DNA from: Dehalococcoidia bacterium
Lineage (GTDB): Bacteria; Chloroflexota; Dehalococcoidia; Tepidiformales; Tepidiformaceae
Assembly (NCBI GenBank): GCA_020853755.1
Contig: JADYYG010000043.1
Location: forward strand, 1-64,000
Reading direction: 5' to 3'
DNA: 64,000 nucleotides
The translations under genes were made by a program, and so were the position numbers. A model generated the notes under the pieces. The model did not search any database. It was not told the origin of the DNA and worked only from the letters and a program-made list of their open reading frames with translations. Positions 48,233 through 57,707 of this stretch are shown here, piece by piece. Positions within the stretch are counted from its first letter, which is position 1. Every line of letters starts with the position of its first letter.

Positions 48233-49249
48233 TCACTGGCCCAGGCCGAACTCCCGGGCAAGCAGGCGGTAGGAGTCCTTCCGCGCTTCGAAGTCGTAGG
48301 TAATCGTCACGAGCACCACTTCGTCCGTGCCGTACTCCCCGGCGAGGGACTCCAACCGTCCGCGCACCGTTCCGGGGTCGCCATAGATGTACGTTTGCTG
48401 CAGGTACTCCAGGTAGTCCCGTTCCGGGCCGGTGTAGTCGATCGCCATCGCGTCTTCGGGGGTCATGACGCCGCCGCCCTGCTGGCCGCGCGCCCGCGAG
48501 ACGACGCGTGAGCCCCAGCGGCTCCAGCTCAAGTACTCGGCGCGTTCGGTGGTTTCGGCGCAGGTCACCGAGACGCCGATCGCGGTGCGCGGCGCGGAAA
48601 GGAACGGCGAGGGTTGGAACGCCGCTTCGTACTCCCGGAGCACGGTTTCCGGGCCTTCCTGGCTGATGAAATGGGCGAAGCAGAACGCCCAGCCCAGCGA
48701 TGCTGCGTACTGTGCGCTCGCCCGGCTGGAGCCGAGCAACCAGAGTTCGGGCAATGTGTCGCCCGCCGGCTGGGCTGTGATTCCGCGGTACGGATGTCCC
48801 GCGGGGAGCGTCCCGCTCAGGAAGCCATACAGGTCCATGAGCTGGTCGGGATAACGGTCGAGGTCGGCCATCGCGTGGCCGTCGGCGAGGGCGCGGGCCG
48901 TACGAGTGTCGCTCCCGGGCGCGCGGCCGACACCAAGGTCAATCCGGCCGGGGAAGAGCGTCTCGAGCATGCGGAACTGCTCGGCCACCTTCAGCGGGGC
49001 GTAGTGCGTGAGCATCACGCCGCCCGAACCGACCCGAATGTTCTTCGTCTGGTTGGCTACCTGGCCGATGAGGATCTCCGGCGATGCCGAAGCGAGGCCC
49101 GTGCCGTGGTGTTCGGAGAGCCAGTACCGGTGGTAGCCGAGTTCATCGCAGAGCCGGGCGAGTTCCAGCGTTTCCGCGATGGCCTGGGCCGGAGTCCCGC
49201 CCCTGCGGATGGGGGACTGGTCAAGCACCGAGAGGCGCAGACCGCTCAA
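48233..49249 (-). CDS. LLM-class flavin-dependent oxidoreductase (luciferase-like monooxygenase)
   Basis: A 338-residue TIM-barrel flavoenzyme. The N-terminus LRLSVLDQSPIRRG and the RYWLSEHHG motif are those of the luciferase-like MsnO8/alkanal-type family. Other landmarks are VGSGGVMLTHYAPLKVAEQF and FPGRIDLGVGRAPGSD. It probably oxidises an unknown substrate with FMNH2 or F420. The TTG start overlaps the malQ stop (TTGA), and this is preferred over an in-frame ATG 33 codons earlier that lies inside malQ. The two genes are probably cotranscribed. Confidence 0.85.
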   Translation of the reverse strand: MSGLRLSVLDQSPIRRGGTPAQAIAETLELARLCDELGYHRYWLSEHHGTGLASASPEILIGQVANQTKNIRVGSGGVMLTHYAPLKVAEQFRMLETLFPGRIDLGVGRAPGSDTRTARALADGHAMADLDRYPDQLMDLYGFLSGTLPAGHPYRGITAQPAGDTLPELWLLGSSRASAQYAASLGWAFCFAHFISQEGPETVLREYEAAFQPSPFLSAPRTAIGVSVTCAETTERAEYLSWSRWGSRVVSRARGQQGGGVMTPEDAMAIDYTGPERDYLEYLQQTYIYGDPGTVRGRLESLAGEYGTDEVVLVTITYDFEARKDSYRLLAREFGLGQ

Positions 49250-50727
49250 TGTACCGGCACCATCGAGGGCAGGCGCGACGTTTCGCCCGCGAGACTGGCG
49301 AACCACTCGGCGCGGCCGGGGTGCAGTTGGTCCCAGGTGAACCGCCATCCCCAGTTGCCATCCGCGGCGCCGGGGACATTCATGCGCGCTTCGCTCCCGA
49401 GTTCCAGCACGTCCTGCATCGGGATCAACACCGTCTCGGCCACGGAGCGGTAGGCGCAGCGAACGAGGTCGTTAACGATGTCGTCACCACTGACCGAGAG
49501 GTAGCGGCGCACGCGGTCCCGGACATACTCCGAGGCATGCTGGTACCAGCCGAGCGTCGTGTCATTGTCGTGGGTGCCGGTGAAGACCACCTGGTTGGCG
49601 ACCTGGTTATGCGGCAGGTAGGGGTTCCGGTCGTCGTCCCCAAAGGCGAACTGGAGCACGGCCATACCCGGGTATCCGAGTTCGTCCCGGAGTGCACGCA
49701 CTTCCGGCGTAATCAGCCCGAGGTCCTCCACGATGATCGGGAGCGAGCCGAGGGCTTCCGCCATCCGGTCGAAGAGTTCGCGGCCGGGGCCGGGAACCCA
49801 CCGCCCATCGACCGCCGTCTCCGCGCTGGCCGGGATCTCCCATGCTGATTCGAAGCCACGGAAATGGTCGATGCGCACCGCGTCAAACAGCGAGAACGTC
49901 CGGCGCATTCGCTCAATCCACCAACTGTAGCCGTCGGCGCGCATCGCCTCCCAGTCGTAGTGGGGGTTGCCCCAACGCTGTCCGGTAGCCGAGAAGTCGT
50001 CTGGCGGCACACCGGCGACGACGTGTGGAACGCCATTGGCATCGAGCTTGAACAGCCCCTGGTGCTCCCAGACGTCGGCGCTATCGAGGTCGACGAAGAT
50101 GGGGACGTCCCCGTACAGGGCAACGTCGCGGCTGCGGGCGTACTCGCGCAGTGCGTGCCACTGGCGTTCGGCGCACCACTGCAGGAAGAGTTGGAAGCGG
50201 ACTTCATCGGCGAGAGCGGAGCCATCGGGCGCGGGGATGTCACCGGGGTCGTGGTAGCGTTGCGGCCAGTGCCACCAGGGCTGGTGGCTCAACTCTCGCA
50301 ACGCCGCGAAGTGCGCGTATCCCCACAGCCAGGGCCGGTCTTTGCTGAACCCTGCTAATTCCGCGACCGCTGCAGGAGTATCGAATGCGGCGAAAGCCCG
50401 CCGGAGGAGCGGTTCGCGGTGCGCGCGCAGTTGCTCGAAGTTGTGACGGTGCGGGTCGGCCTCGGGCGGCGTCAGCGTGGAGTTCGCCGGGAGCAGCCCA
50501 TCTTCGGCCAGCGTTTCGAGCGAAATCAGGAGTGGTTCAAGGGCGAACGCCGAACGCGCAGCATAGGGCGAGTTCCCCGGCCCAACCGGTGACGGCGGCA
50601 GCATCTGCCAGATACCGCACCCCGCGCTCGCAAGGTAATCCACGAACCGGAACGCCTCCGGGCCAAGGCCGCCCTCGCCCGGCAGCGACGTGGGATGGAG
50701 GAGGACACCTGAACTGCGGCGAGCCAT
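49246..50727 (-). CDS. malQ: 4-alpha-glucanotransferase
   Basis: A 493-residue GH77 amylomaltase. The start RRSSGVLLHPTSLPGEGGLG is the family hallmark. The catalytic and binding motifs AVRIDHFRGFES (Asp nucleophile), IVEDLGLITPEV (acid/base Glu) and VFTGTHDNDTTLGW are intact. It moves glucan chains between maltodextrins. GATACT lies six bases before the ATG, close to the leaderless motif but with G in the first position. It overlaps the monooxygenase gene downstream. Confidence 0.95.
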   Translation of the reverse strand: MARRSSGVLLHPTSLPGEGGLGPEAFRFVDYLASAGCGIWQMLPPSPVGPGNSPYAARSAFALEPLLISLETLAEDGLLPANSTLTPPEADPHRHNFEQLRAHREPLLRRAFAAFDTPAAVAELAGFSKDRPWLWGYAHFAALRELSHQPWWHWPQRYHDPGDIPAPDGSALADEVRFQLFLQWCAERQWHALREYARSRDVALYGDVPIFVDLDSADVWEHQGLFKLDANGVPHVVAGVPPDDFSATGQRWGNPHYDWEAMRADGYSWWIERMRRTFSLFDAVRIDHFRGFESAWEIPASAETAVDGRWVPGPGRELFDRMAEALGSLPIIVEDLGLITPEVRALRDELGYPGMAVLQFAFGDDDRNPYLPHNQVANQVVFTGTHDNDTTLGWYQHASEYVRDRVRRYLSVSGDDIVNDLVRCAYRSVAETVLIPMQDVLELGSEARMNVPGAADGNWGWRFTWDQLHPGRAEWFASLAGETSRLPSMVPVH

Positions 50728-50790
50728 GAAATGAGTATCGAGCCCATCTCGAATATCTGCGAGTAACCGGCGTTTACCGTCCGTCGCGGC

Positions 50791-52320
50791 TCAGTCGAAC
50801 TGGGGTGCGCTGGCAATCCACTCCTCGAGCGCCTTGATCCCCTCGACCCGGGCGATTCGCCGCCCGCGGCCTGCCAGCGCCGCGAGATCGCCAAGGGCCT
50901 GGGCCGCGATCAGTTGCCCGAACGAGTACGGCTTCCCGGGGACTGCGAGGTCCTCGGCGGCAGGCTGCGTCACTTCGATGAACACACCGCTGTTGGGGCC
51001 TCCCTTGTGCAATTGCCCGGTGGAGTGGAGGAACCGCGGGCCGAACCCTACCATCGTCGCGACGCCGCAGCGCTCGACCAGGGTGTCGCGCACCGCCTGG
51101 AGCCGCGCAATGTTCTCCGCATTGCGCGGGACGAAGGCGTTGATGGCGATGTAGTCGTGCGCATTCACCTCGTCCATGACCGCTTCGAGCGGGACCGCCG
51201 CCGCGCTCGGCGCATCACCGCCGAGGATGCGCCCGGCGGCGTCTTTCGCTTCCTGGACATTTGGCTGGTCGAACGGCTGGACGCCGAGGATGGCCCCGGC
51301 GACCGCGGTAGCGAACTCCCAGCGGAAGAACTCGCCTCCGAGCCCCGCCGCTTCGAGCCGTAGCACCGGGTGGCCCGCACGCTCGAGTTCGCCGGCCTCG
51401 GCAGAGTCGCCGTAGCAAACGAACGCCCGGTCGTGGCCGTAGACGTCTGCGGGGAGCGGCTTTTCGCCGTCGATGGGGATGACTCCGCGGCCTTCCTTGC
51501 CGGTTGATTCGGCAAGCAGCTGTTCGATCCAGCTCCCAAGCGCCGCGAGTTCAGGCGGCAGGCGAAGGGTGCACTTGTCGCGGCCAGCCAGCGCTGCCTC
51601 GCCGAGGAAGATGCCCAGTTCCGCGCCCGGGTTCTCGGCCAGCACCGAAGAACGGCAGCGGTCGCCCATCGTGAGCGCGTCTTCGAGGATGTGCCCAAGC
51701 GGCGCGCCGGCGAGGGCCGCAGGGACCATGCCAAAATGCGACAGCACCGAGAAGCGGCCGCCAATGTCAGGCTGGTTCAGGAAGAGCGTGCGGAATCCGT
51801 GCGCGTGGGCGAGAGCCTCCAGGGAACTCCCGGGGTCGGTGATGGCGACGAACTGCCGCCCGTTGCTGATGCGCTCCCAGAACCAGGCAAACTGGCTCAT
51901 CGTCTCGATGGTCGAGCCTGACTTGCTCGCGACGACGACCAGCGTGCGCGAGAGGTCGAGGCGCTCCGCCGTCGCGCGGACCTGGTCCGGGTGCGTGCTG
52001 TCGAGCACTTCAAAGGCGGCCACACCACTGCCAGGGCCACAGGTCTCGACGATCACCTCCGGGCCAAGGCTGGACCCGCCCATCCCGAGCAGCAGCACCT
52101 GGTTGAGGCCATCCGCGTGCGCCCCGCTGGCGAACGAGGCCAGTTCAGTAAGTTCGGCGTGGAGGTCGTGAGCGACATCGAGCCAGCCGAGCCGGTTCGA
52201 GATTTCGGTAGGGTCGGGCCTCCAGACCGTGTGGTCGCGCGCCCAGATACGTTCGATGATTCGTTCGCGGGTGAACTGTTCGGACCGGGCGGCGATGGAC
52301 TTCTGAAGCGCTTCCTGCAT
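50791..52320 (-). CDS. pgi: Glucose-6-phosphate isomerase
   Basis: A 509-residue PGI. Conserved sequences are LLLGMGGSSLGPEV, VASKSGSTIETM (the phosphate-binding SIS region) and the C-terminal GFGPRFLHSTGQLHKGGPNSG, which is the form seen in transaldolase/PGI fusion proteins. Here only the PGI half is present. It interconverts glucose-6-phosphate and fructose-6-phosphate. The ATG at 52320 is set by the TACCGT six bases upstream. It lies upstream of malQ in the same direction, 63 bases away. Confidence 0.92.
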   Translation of the reverse strand: MQEALQKSIAARSEQFTRERIIERIWARDHTVWRPDPTEISNRLGWLDVAHDLHAELTELASFASGAHADGLNQVLLLGMGGSSLGPEVIVETCGPGSGVAAFEVLDSTHPDQVRATAERLDLSRTLVVVASKSGSTIETMSQFAWFWERISNGRQFVAITDPGSSLEALAHAHGFRTLFLNQPDIGGRFSVLSHFGMVPAALAGAPLGHILEDALTMGDRCRSSVLAENPGAELGIFLGEAALAGRDKCTLRLPPELAALGSWIEQLLAESTGKEGRGVIPIDGEKPLPADVYGHDRAFVCYGDSAEAGELERAGHPVLRLEAAGLGGEFFRWEFATAVAGAILGVQPFDQPNVQEAKDAAGRILGGDAPSAAAVPLEAVMDEVNAHDYIAINAFVPRNAENIARLQAVRDTLVERCGVATMVGFGPRFLHSTGQLHKGGPNSGVFIEVTQPAAEDLAVPGKPYSFGQLIAAQALGDLAALAGRGRRIARVEGIKALEEWIASAPQFD

Positions 52321-52326
52321 GCCCCT

Positions 52327-52332
52327 ACGGTA
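52327..52332 (-). promoter_or_regulatory. TANNNT -10 element, leaderless type (pgi)
   Basis: TACCGT on the minus strand ends six bases before the pgi ATG and no ribosome-binding site is present. Confidence 0.65.
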
Positions 52333-52757
52333 CGGGAGTGAACGAGAGTCCGAAACTCTGGCCGGGCGCTCTTCGCTCAATCACCACGGGGTCCGGGCTC
52401 AGCAGCACTGCCCCGGCGCGAATAATCCGCCGGGCCGGACGCCGGAGCGGCTCAGTACGCCGCGGGCGGTAGGGGATGGGCTTTCGCGCTGGCATGCTCC
52501 CATTTTCGACCGTCGACTTGGGGATATCCCTATGTTTCGGTGGGCGGCAGGGGAAGAGTGCGTAGCAATCGGGTGCACCCGTTTGGCAGACCACCTTCGC
52601 CGCCGGCAAGGCCCGGTGACGGTCACTGTGCGTTCCCTCCGGCAACCCCCAAATCGAACTTCGGGTTTCTCCGTAGTGAACGAACGGGGCAGGTGTGTCG
52701 AAGATGATGACAGGCTTGCCAACGGCCCCAGGGTCACCGGCGCCGGGAGCTATCGCG
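52333..52757 (+). other. Long intergenic region before the zinc-ribbon gene tandem
   Basis: About 425 bases between the pgi promoter and the first small zinc-ribbon gene. Open frames here have irregular codon use and match nothing I recognise. GGGAG (52745-52749) is the ribosome-binding site of the first small gene. A promoter for the tandem is expected here but I could not fix one. Confidence 0.5.
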
Positions 52758-52949
52758 ATGACGAACCATATCCGCACCTGCCTGCACTGTGGGCTTCGGT
52801 ATGACTGGCGGCGTTCGCCGTCCGGCTCGCTGAAGATGACGTACTGCGGCTCCCTCTGTGAGCGGGCGGACATGGGGTTCACCATCGAAGCGCTCCTCTC
52901 CGGCCAGCGTGTCCTCCCGCGGGAGTGGCGCGACCTGCTCGCCGCCTGA
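52758..52949 (+). CDS. Small four-cysteine zinc-ribbon-like protein, copy 1
   Basis: A 63-residue protein with C-x2-C (CLHC) and C-x3-C (CGSLC) pairs separated by 18 residues. Between them is a well-conserved LRYDWRRSPSG then LKMTY, and after the last Cys comes a helix MGFTIEALL. The pattern suggests a zinc ribbon or treble-clef fold. The ATG follows GGGAG by about eight bases. Two paralogues follow in the same direction, so the three form a tandem family. I do not know the function; RNA or DNA contact is a guess from the zinc site and basic loop. Confidence 0.7.
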   Translation: MTNHIRTCLHCGLRYDWRRSPSGSLKMTYCGSLCERADMGFTIEALLSGQRVLPREWRDLLAA

Positions 52950-53080
52950 CGGCCCAGTCGAGAGTGGCAGGCAGGGTTCAGCCCTTCGAATGACCCTCGT
53001 TGCTCCTCTCGCACGAAGAAGCGAGCAGCGTCATCCGGGACACTGACAACAACGAAACACGCTCTCTGGAGGGCACACCA

Positions 53081-53284
53081 ATGGCAGCCAACGTCTCACT
53101 CTTCAGCGACCCCGCGAACATCAAGACGTGCCGCCATTGCGGGCTCCGCTATGACTGGCGCCGCTCTCCGAGCAGCTCGCTCAAGATGACCTACTGCGGG
53201 TCGCTCTGCGAACAGGCCAACCTGGGATTCACCATCGAGGCGCTGCTTCGCTACGAGCGCCAGCCCGTGGCAAACGCCGCCTGA
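53081..53284 (+). CDS. Small four-cysteine zinc-ribbon-like protein, copy 2
   Basis: A 67-residue paralogue: CRHC, then LRYDWRRSPSSSLKMTY, CGSLC and a helix GFTIEALLRYER. Spacing between the cysteine pairs is again 18. It has GGAGGG seven bases upstream of the ATG. The N-terminal 14 residues differ from copy 1, and the conserved block begins just before the first Cys. It lies 131 bases after copy 1, so a shared transcript is possible but not certain. Confidence 0.7.
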   Translation: MAANVSLFSDPANIKTCRHCGLRYDWRRSPSSSLKMTYCGSLCEQANLGFTIEALLRYERQPVANAA

Positions 53285-53424
53285 CAGAGGCCTTTACCAG
53301 CGCCAACACGGATTTGACGTAGGTCTCTTTACGCAACCCACGGCGGGTTCTACGCTGGAATGAGCCCAAGGCACCCGACCCTTCCACTGGAGGGCGGGGA
53401 AGCCCGGGGCGGAAGGATACTCCT

Positions 53425-53655
53425 GTGGTCGACACCCCGATCGGTCCCGGCTCCACCGGGATGAACCTCAACCACATCAAGGTCTGTGCGCGGTGCAACC
53501 TGCGCTACGACTGGCGGAAGTCCCCCAGCTCCATGAAGATGACCTACTGCTCCTCGCTCTGCGAGAAGGCCGACCTCGGCTTCACCCTCGAAGCGCTGTT
53601 GCGCTACGAGCGCGCGGCAGCCGAGCCAGAGGCCGAAGCAACGCCTGCCGTCTAG
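53425..53655 (+). CDS. Small four-cysteine zinc-ribbon-like protein, copy 3
   Basis: A 76-residue, more diverged paralogue: CARC, then LRYDWRKSPSSMKMTY, CSSLC and GFTLEALLRYERA, with 17 residues between the pairs and an acidic tail (EPEAEATP). The GTG start follows GGAAGGA by seven bases; an internal ATG at 53461 has no site. It is followed by a strong terminator. With copies 1 and 2 it defines an uncharacterised family. Confidence 0.7.
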   Translation: MVDTPIGPGSTGMNLNHIKVCARCNLRYDWRKSPSSMKMTYCSSLCEKADLGFTLEALLRYERAAAEPEAEATPAV

Positions 53656-53680
53656 CAAGCGGTCCTGCGACGAAAACCCG

Positions 53681-53705
53681 AAGGCCCGTCTAGTTGACGG
53701 GCCTT
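53681..53705 (+). terminator. Intrinsic terminator of the zinc-ribbon tandem
   Basis: A ten-base stem AAGGCCCGTC with a five-base loop, followed by TTGTTG. It ends the tandem and may also serve the convergent rhodanese gene. Confidence 0.85.
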
Positions 53706-53727
53706 TGTTGTTCGCACCCGCCTGGAA

Positions 53728-54570
53728 TCAGCCCGTGGTGGTCAGAGGCGTGTCCTCGCGGTTCGCCCATTCGCGCATCGAACCGTCATAGACGCGAACG
53801 TGCTCATAGCCCAGGAGTTCCATCACGAATGCGGCATGGGCCGCGCGGATGCCGCCCTGGCAGTAGGTGATGGTCGGCTTGCTGCGTTCGATACCGGCGC
53901 TCTTGAGCAGACCTTCGAGGTCGTCCGCGGGCAGGAACTTCCGGTCGTCTTCGGTGCTGACAAAGCGGACCCACTCCATGTGGTGCGCCCCCGGGACGCG
54001 GCCCGACCGCTTGTTCCCGCGGTCGTTCGTCCCCTCCCATTCGCCGTCCGTCCGCGCATCGAGAACCTGGCAGGCAGGGTTCGTATGCATCTCCTTCACG
54101 TACTCGACGGTGGCATAGATGTCCGGGTTCGCCTTCGCGGAGAAGCTGCCCTTCGGGGCGCGGGTGGCATGGAAGGTGACCGGACGGCCCTCGCTAAGCC
54201 AGCGGTGCCAGCCCCCGTTCAGCACCTTCGCGTTCGTATGCCCGTAGTACTTGAGCACCCACCAGAGCCGCGCCGCGACCAGGCCATTGTTGTCGTCGTA
54301 GGTCACGACGGTTGTGTCGTTGGAGACGCCGAGCTTCGCCATCAGGCTTTCGAACTCGGCGGGCGGCATGACGAGCGTGCCGTGGTCGCTGCCTTCGGGG
54401 TCCCGTTCTTTGATGTAGTAGTGGACCGGCAGCTGCACCGAGCCGGGAATGTGAGCACGGCGGTAGGCCTCGAGCGTGGCGCAATCGATAACTCGCACCT
54501 TCGGGTCATCGATGACGGTGGCGAGCCAGTCCGGCTCTGCCAGGAGTTCGGGGTGGGCATAGCCTGCCAT
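53728..54570 (-). CDS. Thiosulfate/3-mercaptopyruvate sulfurtransferase (two rhodanese domains)
   Basis: A 280-residue protein with two rhodanese domains. The N-terminal domain (KVRVIDCATLEAYRRAHIPGSVQLP) is the structural, inactive half. The C-terminal domain has the catalytic loop TYCQGGIRAAH with the active Cys. It transfers sulfur from thiosulfate to an acceptor such as cyanide. GGAGG is five bases before the ATG at 54570, so the longer frame is not used. Confidence 0.92.
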   Translation of the reverse strand: MAGYAHPELLAEPDWLATVIDDPKVRVIDCATLEAYRRAHIPGSVQLPVHYYIKERDPEGSDHGTLVMPPAEFESLMAKLGVSNDTTVVTYDDNNGLVAARLWWVLKYYGHTNAKVLNGGWHRWLSEGRPVTFHATRAPKGSFSAKANPDIYATVEYVKEMHTNPACQVLDARTDGEWEGTNDRGNKRSGRVPGAHHMEWVRFVSTEDDRKFLPADDLEGLLKSAGIERSKPTITYCQGGIRAAHAAFVMELLGYEHVRVYDGSMREWANREDTPLTTTG

Positions 54571-54668
54571 GGGCGCCTCCAACGGTTTGATTGCGCGGAG
54601 TCTAACGCACGACTGCGGGAACATGCCCGGCAATCGCGGCGAAGTGATCCTCAGCCCACCTCAGCCCG

Positions 54669-57600
54669 TCAGTTCGAGCGCGGCAACTGCGGCGTGATCG
54701 TTCCCTGGGGGAAGTTCGGGTTGCCCGTCGGCGTGGGCGTGGCCGAACCGAACGGGTTGTTCGGCACACCCGACCGGCGGACGTTGATGACCACCGATAT
54801 CTTCAACCCCTTACCATCGTCAGTGCTAAGCCGGACCGTGTAGACGGCGTTGTCCTTCAGGTCCTTCGGTTCGATGGTCCCGAGGGCGGCATCCTTGACC
54901 GCAGCGGTCCCGCTGCCGATAGTCTTCCACTCCTTGGGGCTCGCGGTTTCCCCGATTTCGAGCTTCCAGTTCTTCATGTTCGGCGCGTTCACCGAGCCAA
55001 CTACCTGGAACGTGGTGCTCACCGTTTTGCCGTCCTGGAGGTTCCCGATTACCAGCGCCGACTGGCCGTTGCTCTTTTCTGTCGGGACGATCGGGATACC
55101 GCGCTCCTTCGCCAGTTCGAGGGCCGGCTCGGGCGCGAAGGTGGGGAGCTTCACGAACTTCTTCATCTCGCGGAACTGAGCCGGAGTCTGGTCAGTGGCG
55201 AGGAAGCCGTTGCGCGTGTCGACCTCTTTTTCCTCGCACTGGGAGGCGTAGGTCACATCGGTCCGCACCCAGGCAGTCACGGTCTGGTCGCAGTACTTGA
55301 AGTCTGGCCCGAGGACGCGGTCTGTGGCGGGCGTCTGGAAGGAACGCTGGGCCACGTTCGAAGGCTGCAGGTCACTGAAACCTTCGGCGATATCGGTCAC
55401 GCCGCGCGCCTTCAGGGCGCTGTGGTAGGCCCCCATCCAAGACTTCCAGAGGCGTACTGTTGCATTCGCAGAGGCGTAGGCTCGGTCATTGACGAGGTCG
55501 TTATTCGCGTTGCCAACCCAGACGGCCGTGGCCGCGTGGCGGCTGTAGCCGGTCATCCACGTCTCCAGGGTGTCGCTGGCGCGCAGCGGGCCCTGCTGGG
55601 TGCCGGTCTTGATGCCCGAGGGGATCTTTACTCCATCTGAGTAGAAGTCGAGGCCGAGGTCGGTGTTCGAGCCGCCACAACCCCAGATGATGAAGCGCGC
55701 CGTGCAGTCCGACATGATGCTGTGGAGCAGCCAGACTGAACCGGCGTTCACGACCTGCTTCGTCTGCGGATCGGGTTCCTTGTAGACGAGGTTGCCATCC
55801 TTGTCGCGAACCTCGAGCACGACAATCGGGTCAAGTTCACGGGTGCCGGGGATGCGGATGTTGCCCCGCTGGAACTCCAGCGCCTGCTTCACCGCCAGGT
55901 CGTATTCCGCGCCGACATCGACAGCGGTGCTTCGCAATGTCTTGATCTCGACATACTCCGCGAGCGATGGCGTGCCCACCATTTTGCCCATATTCGCGAT
56001 GGTGGCGTCCATGTACGCCATGTCGACCGCGCGGATGTTGGCGCCCCCGGTGGCGATGGAGGCGCCGTAGTTCACCGCCTTGTGGTTGCTGAAGGTAGGG
56101 TCGAAGCCCTGGGCGAGGGTGGTGATTCCCAGTTTTTTCGCCGTCTCGATAACGTTGTCGATGCCGCCCTCAGCCGCCGCCCGGAAGGCGCCGACGTTCT
56201 GGGAACCGCCGAGAGCGGCGCGAGCCGAGATGAGCCCCTCAGAAGCGCCGCCCTGGCGCGGGTTGACGATCTCCACCCCGCCGATGCTGAGGGGACTCGT
56301 GTCCCAGAAGATGCTCATCGGCGCCTTGTTCTGGGTGTCGAACCAGTTCAGGTAGACCGCCGGTTTGAACGACGAGCCCGGCTGGTTGATCTCGCTGAGT
56401 TGGTCGATATCGCCCGCGACCCGGCGGTCAGACCGGTAGGTCGGGTCGATATTCGGCGAGTAGACGATGATCTGCCCGGTCGTCGGTTCGATGGTGACGA
56501 CGGCGGCGTTGTGACACTCGCAACCCGCTGCCAGGCCGGAGGCAACCCACTCGCTCGACATCTGGCGGGCCTGTTCGGTCAGGGCGTAGTCGAGCGTGGT
56601 TGTGACTTTGTACCCCGCCGAGTGCACCCAGTTCTCGCAGTCATCGACATCCTTCGGCTTCGGCAGAAGGCCAGCCTTGCACATGCGTACCAGCCGCGGC
56701 TCGACCTGGTTGTCGATCCACGCCTCGGCTTTCAGTGGGTTCGAGGCCGCGTAGACGTGGATCTCTTCGGCCTTCGCAGCAGCGGCTTCCTCGGCTGTCG
56801 TGCGGCCGTGGACGACCATCAGGTCCAGGACGGCCTCCTGGCGCTTCTTCGCCTCGCCGGCCACGGTTGTGCGGCCCAATTCATCGAGGATGCACGTGCC
56901 GTCTTCGTTGGCGATGCAGTTGTAGCGCGGATGGTAGAGCGTGGGGAACTGTGGCACGCCGGCGAGCAACGCTGCTTCGCCGAGCGTGAGGTCGTTCGCC
57001 GGCTTGTGGAAATATCCCTGCGTGGCAGCCTCGATGCCCACGTAGCGGTCCGCGTACGAAATCTGGTTCAGGTACCAGGTCAGGATCTGGTCCTTCGTGT
57101 AGTCGTTCGTCAGTTCGACGGCATAGACGATTTCGCGCAGCTTGCGGTCGAGGGTGCGCTCGGCCGTCACGCAGCGCGTCGGGTCCTGCGCGGTGTTGAT
57201 GTTCGGGCAGATGTAGACGTTCTTGATGAGCTGCTGGGTGATCGAAGAGCCGCCGGTGCCGCTGTCGAACTGGTTACGGACATACCGTTCGAAGGCGGCG
57301 CGTGCGAGGCCGGTGAAGTTGATGCCCGGGTTGTCCCAGAACGAGTTGTCCTCGGTCGAAATGGTAGCGGCCACGAGATACGGCGAAATCTGATCGAGCG
57401 GGACCGGTTCGAGCAACTGCGCATCCGGGTTGGTCAACTGGCCGAGGAGCACTGCGCTGGCCCCATCCGGTCCGTTCCGGTCGTAGATCTGCGTCAGCCC
57501 GACGTTCCGCTGCTGGAGCTTCTCCTCGATGGGCACGTAGTCGTGTGCGTACGAGTTATAGATGGTGAAGAGCGCGCCGACGCCTGCGGCCACGCAGACC

Positions 57601-57707
57601 GAAGCAAGGCCCAGGAGCGCGACGAACGCCACCAGGATCGGGCGGGCCTTGCTGCCGCGACGGGCGCGGCGAGCCTGCAACCTTCGCCGCGTGACCAGCG
57701 AACTCAC
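54669..57707 (-). CDS. Class A penicillin-binding protein (bifunctional transglycosylase-transpeptidase)
   Basis: A 1012-residue bitopic protein. A basic cytoplasmic tail and TM helix (about residues 22-48) are followed by a GT51 glycosyltransferase domain with catalytic Glu119 in STEDNSFWDNPG and GGSSITQQLIKN. The transpeptidase domain has SSFK (445-448; Ser445), SQN (502-504) and KTGT (700-703). A long C-terminal extension with a beta-rich domain and a Pro-rich end follows. It builds and cross-links peptidoglycan. The start is GTG. No leaderless motif is seen, and this is one of the longest genes in the window. Confidence 0.93.
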   Translation of the reverse strand: MSSLVTRRRLQARRARRGSKARPILVAFVALLGLASVCVAAGVGALFTIYNSYAHDYVPIEEKLQQRNVGLTQIYDRNGPDGASAVLLGQLTNPDAQLLEPVPLDQISPYLVAATISTEDNSFWDNPGINFTGLARAAFERYVRNQFDSGTGGSSITQQLIKNVYICPNINTAQDPTRCVTAERTLDRKLREIVYAVELTNDYTKDQILTWYLNQISYADRYVGIEAATQGYFHKPANDLTLGEAALLAGVPQFPTLYHPRYNCIANEDGTCILDELGRTTVAGEAKKRQEAVLDLMVVHGRTTAEEAAAAKAEEIHVYAASNPLKAEAWIDNQVEPRLVRMCKAGLLPKPKDVDDCENWVHSAGYKVTTTLDYALTEQARQMSSEWVASGLAAGCECHNAAVVTIEPTTGQIIVYSPNIDPTYRSDRRVAGDIDQLSEINQPGSSFKPAVYLNWFDTQNKAPMSIFWDTSPLSIGGVEIVNPRQGGASEGLISARAALGGSQNVGAFRAAAEGGIDNVIETAKKLGITTLAQGFDPTFSNHKAVNYGASIATGGANIRAVDMAYMDATIANMGKMVGTPSLAEYVEIKTLRSTAVDVGAEYDLAVKQALEFQRGNIRIPGTRELDPIVVLEVRDKDGNLVYKEPDPQTKQVVNAGSVWLLHSIMSDCTARFIIWGCGGSNTDLGLDFYSDGVKIPSGIKTGTQQGPLRASDTLETWMTGYSRHAATAVWVGNANNDLVNDRAYASANATVRLWKSWMGAYHSALKARGVTDIAEGFSDLQPSNVAQRSFQTPATDRVLGPDFKYCDQTVTAWVRTDVTYASQCEEKEVDTRNGFLATDQTPAQFREMKKFVKLPTFAPEPALELAKERGIPIVPTEKSNGQSALVIGNLQDGKTVSTTFQVVGSVNAPNMKNWKLEIGETASPKEWKTIGSGTAAVKDAALGTIEPKDLKDNAVYTVRLSTDDGKGLKISVVINVRRSGVPNNPFGSATPTPTGNPNFPQGTITPQLPRSN

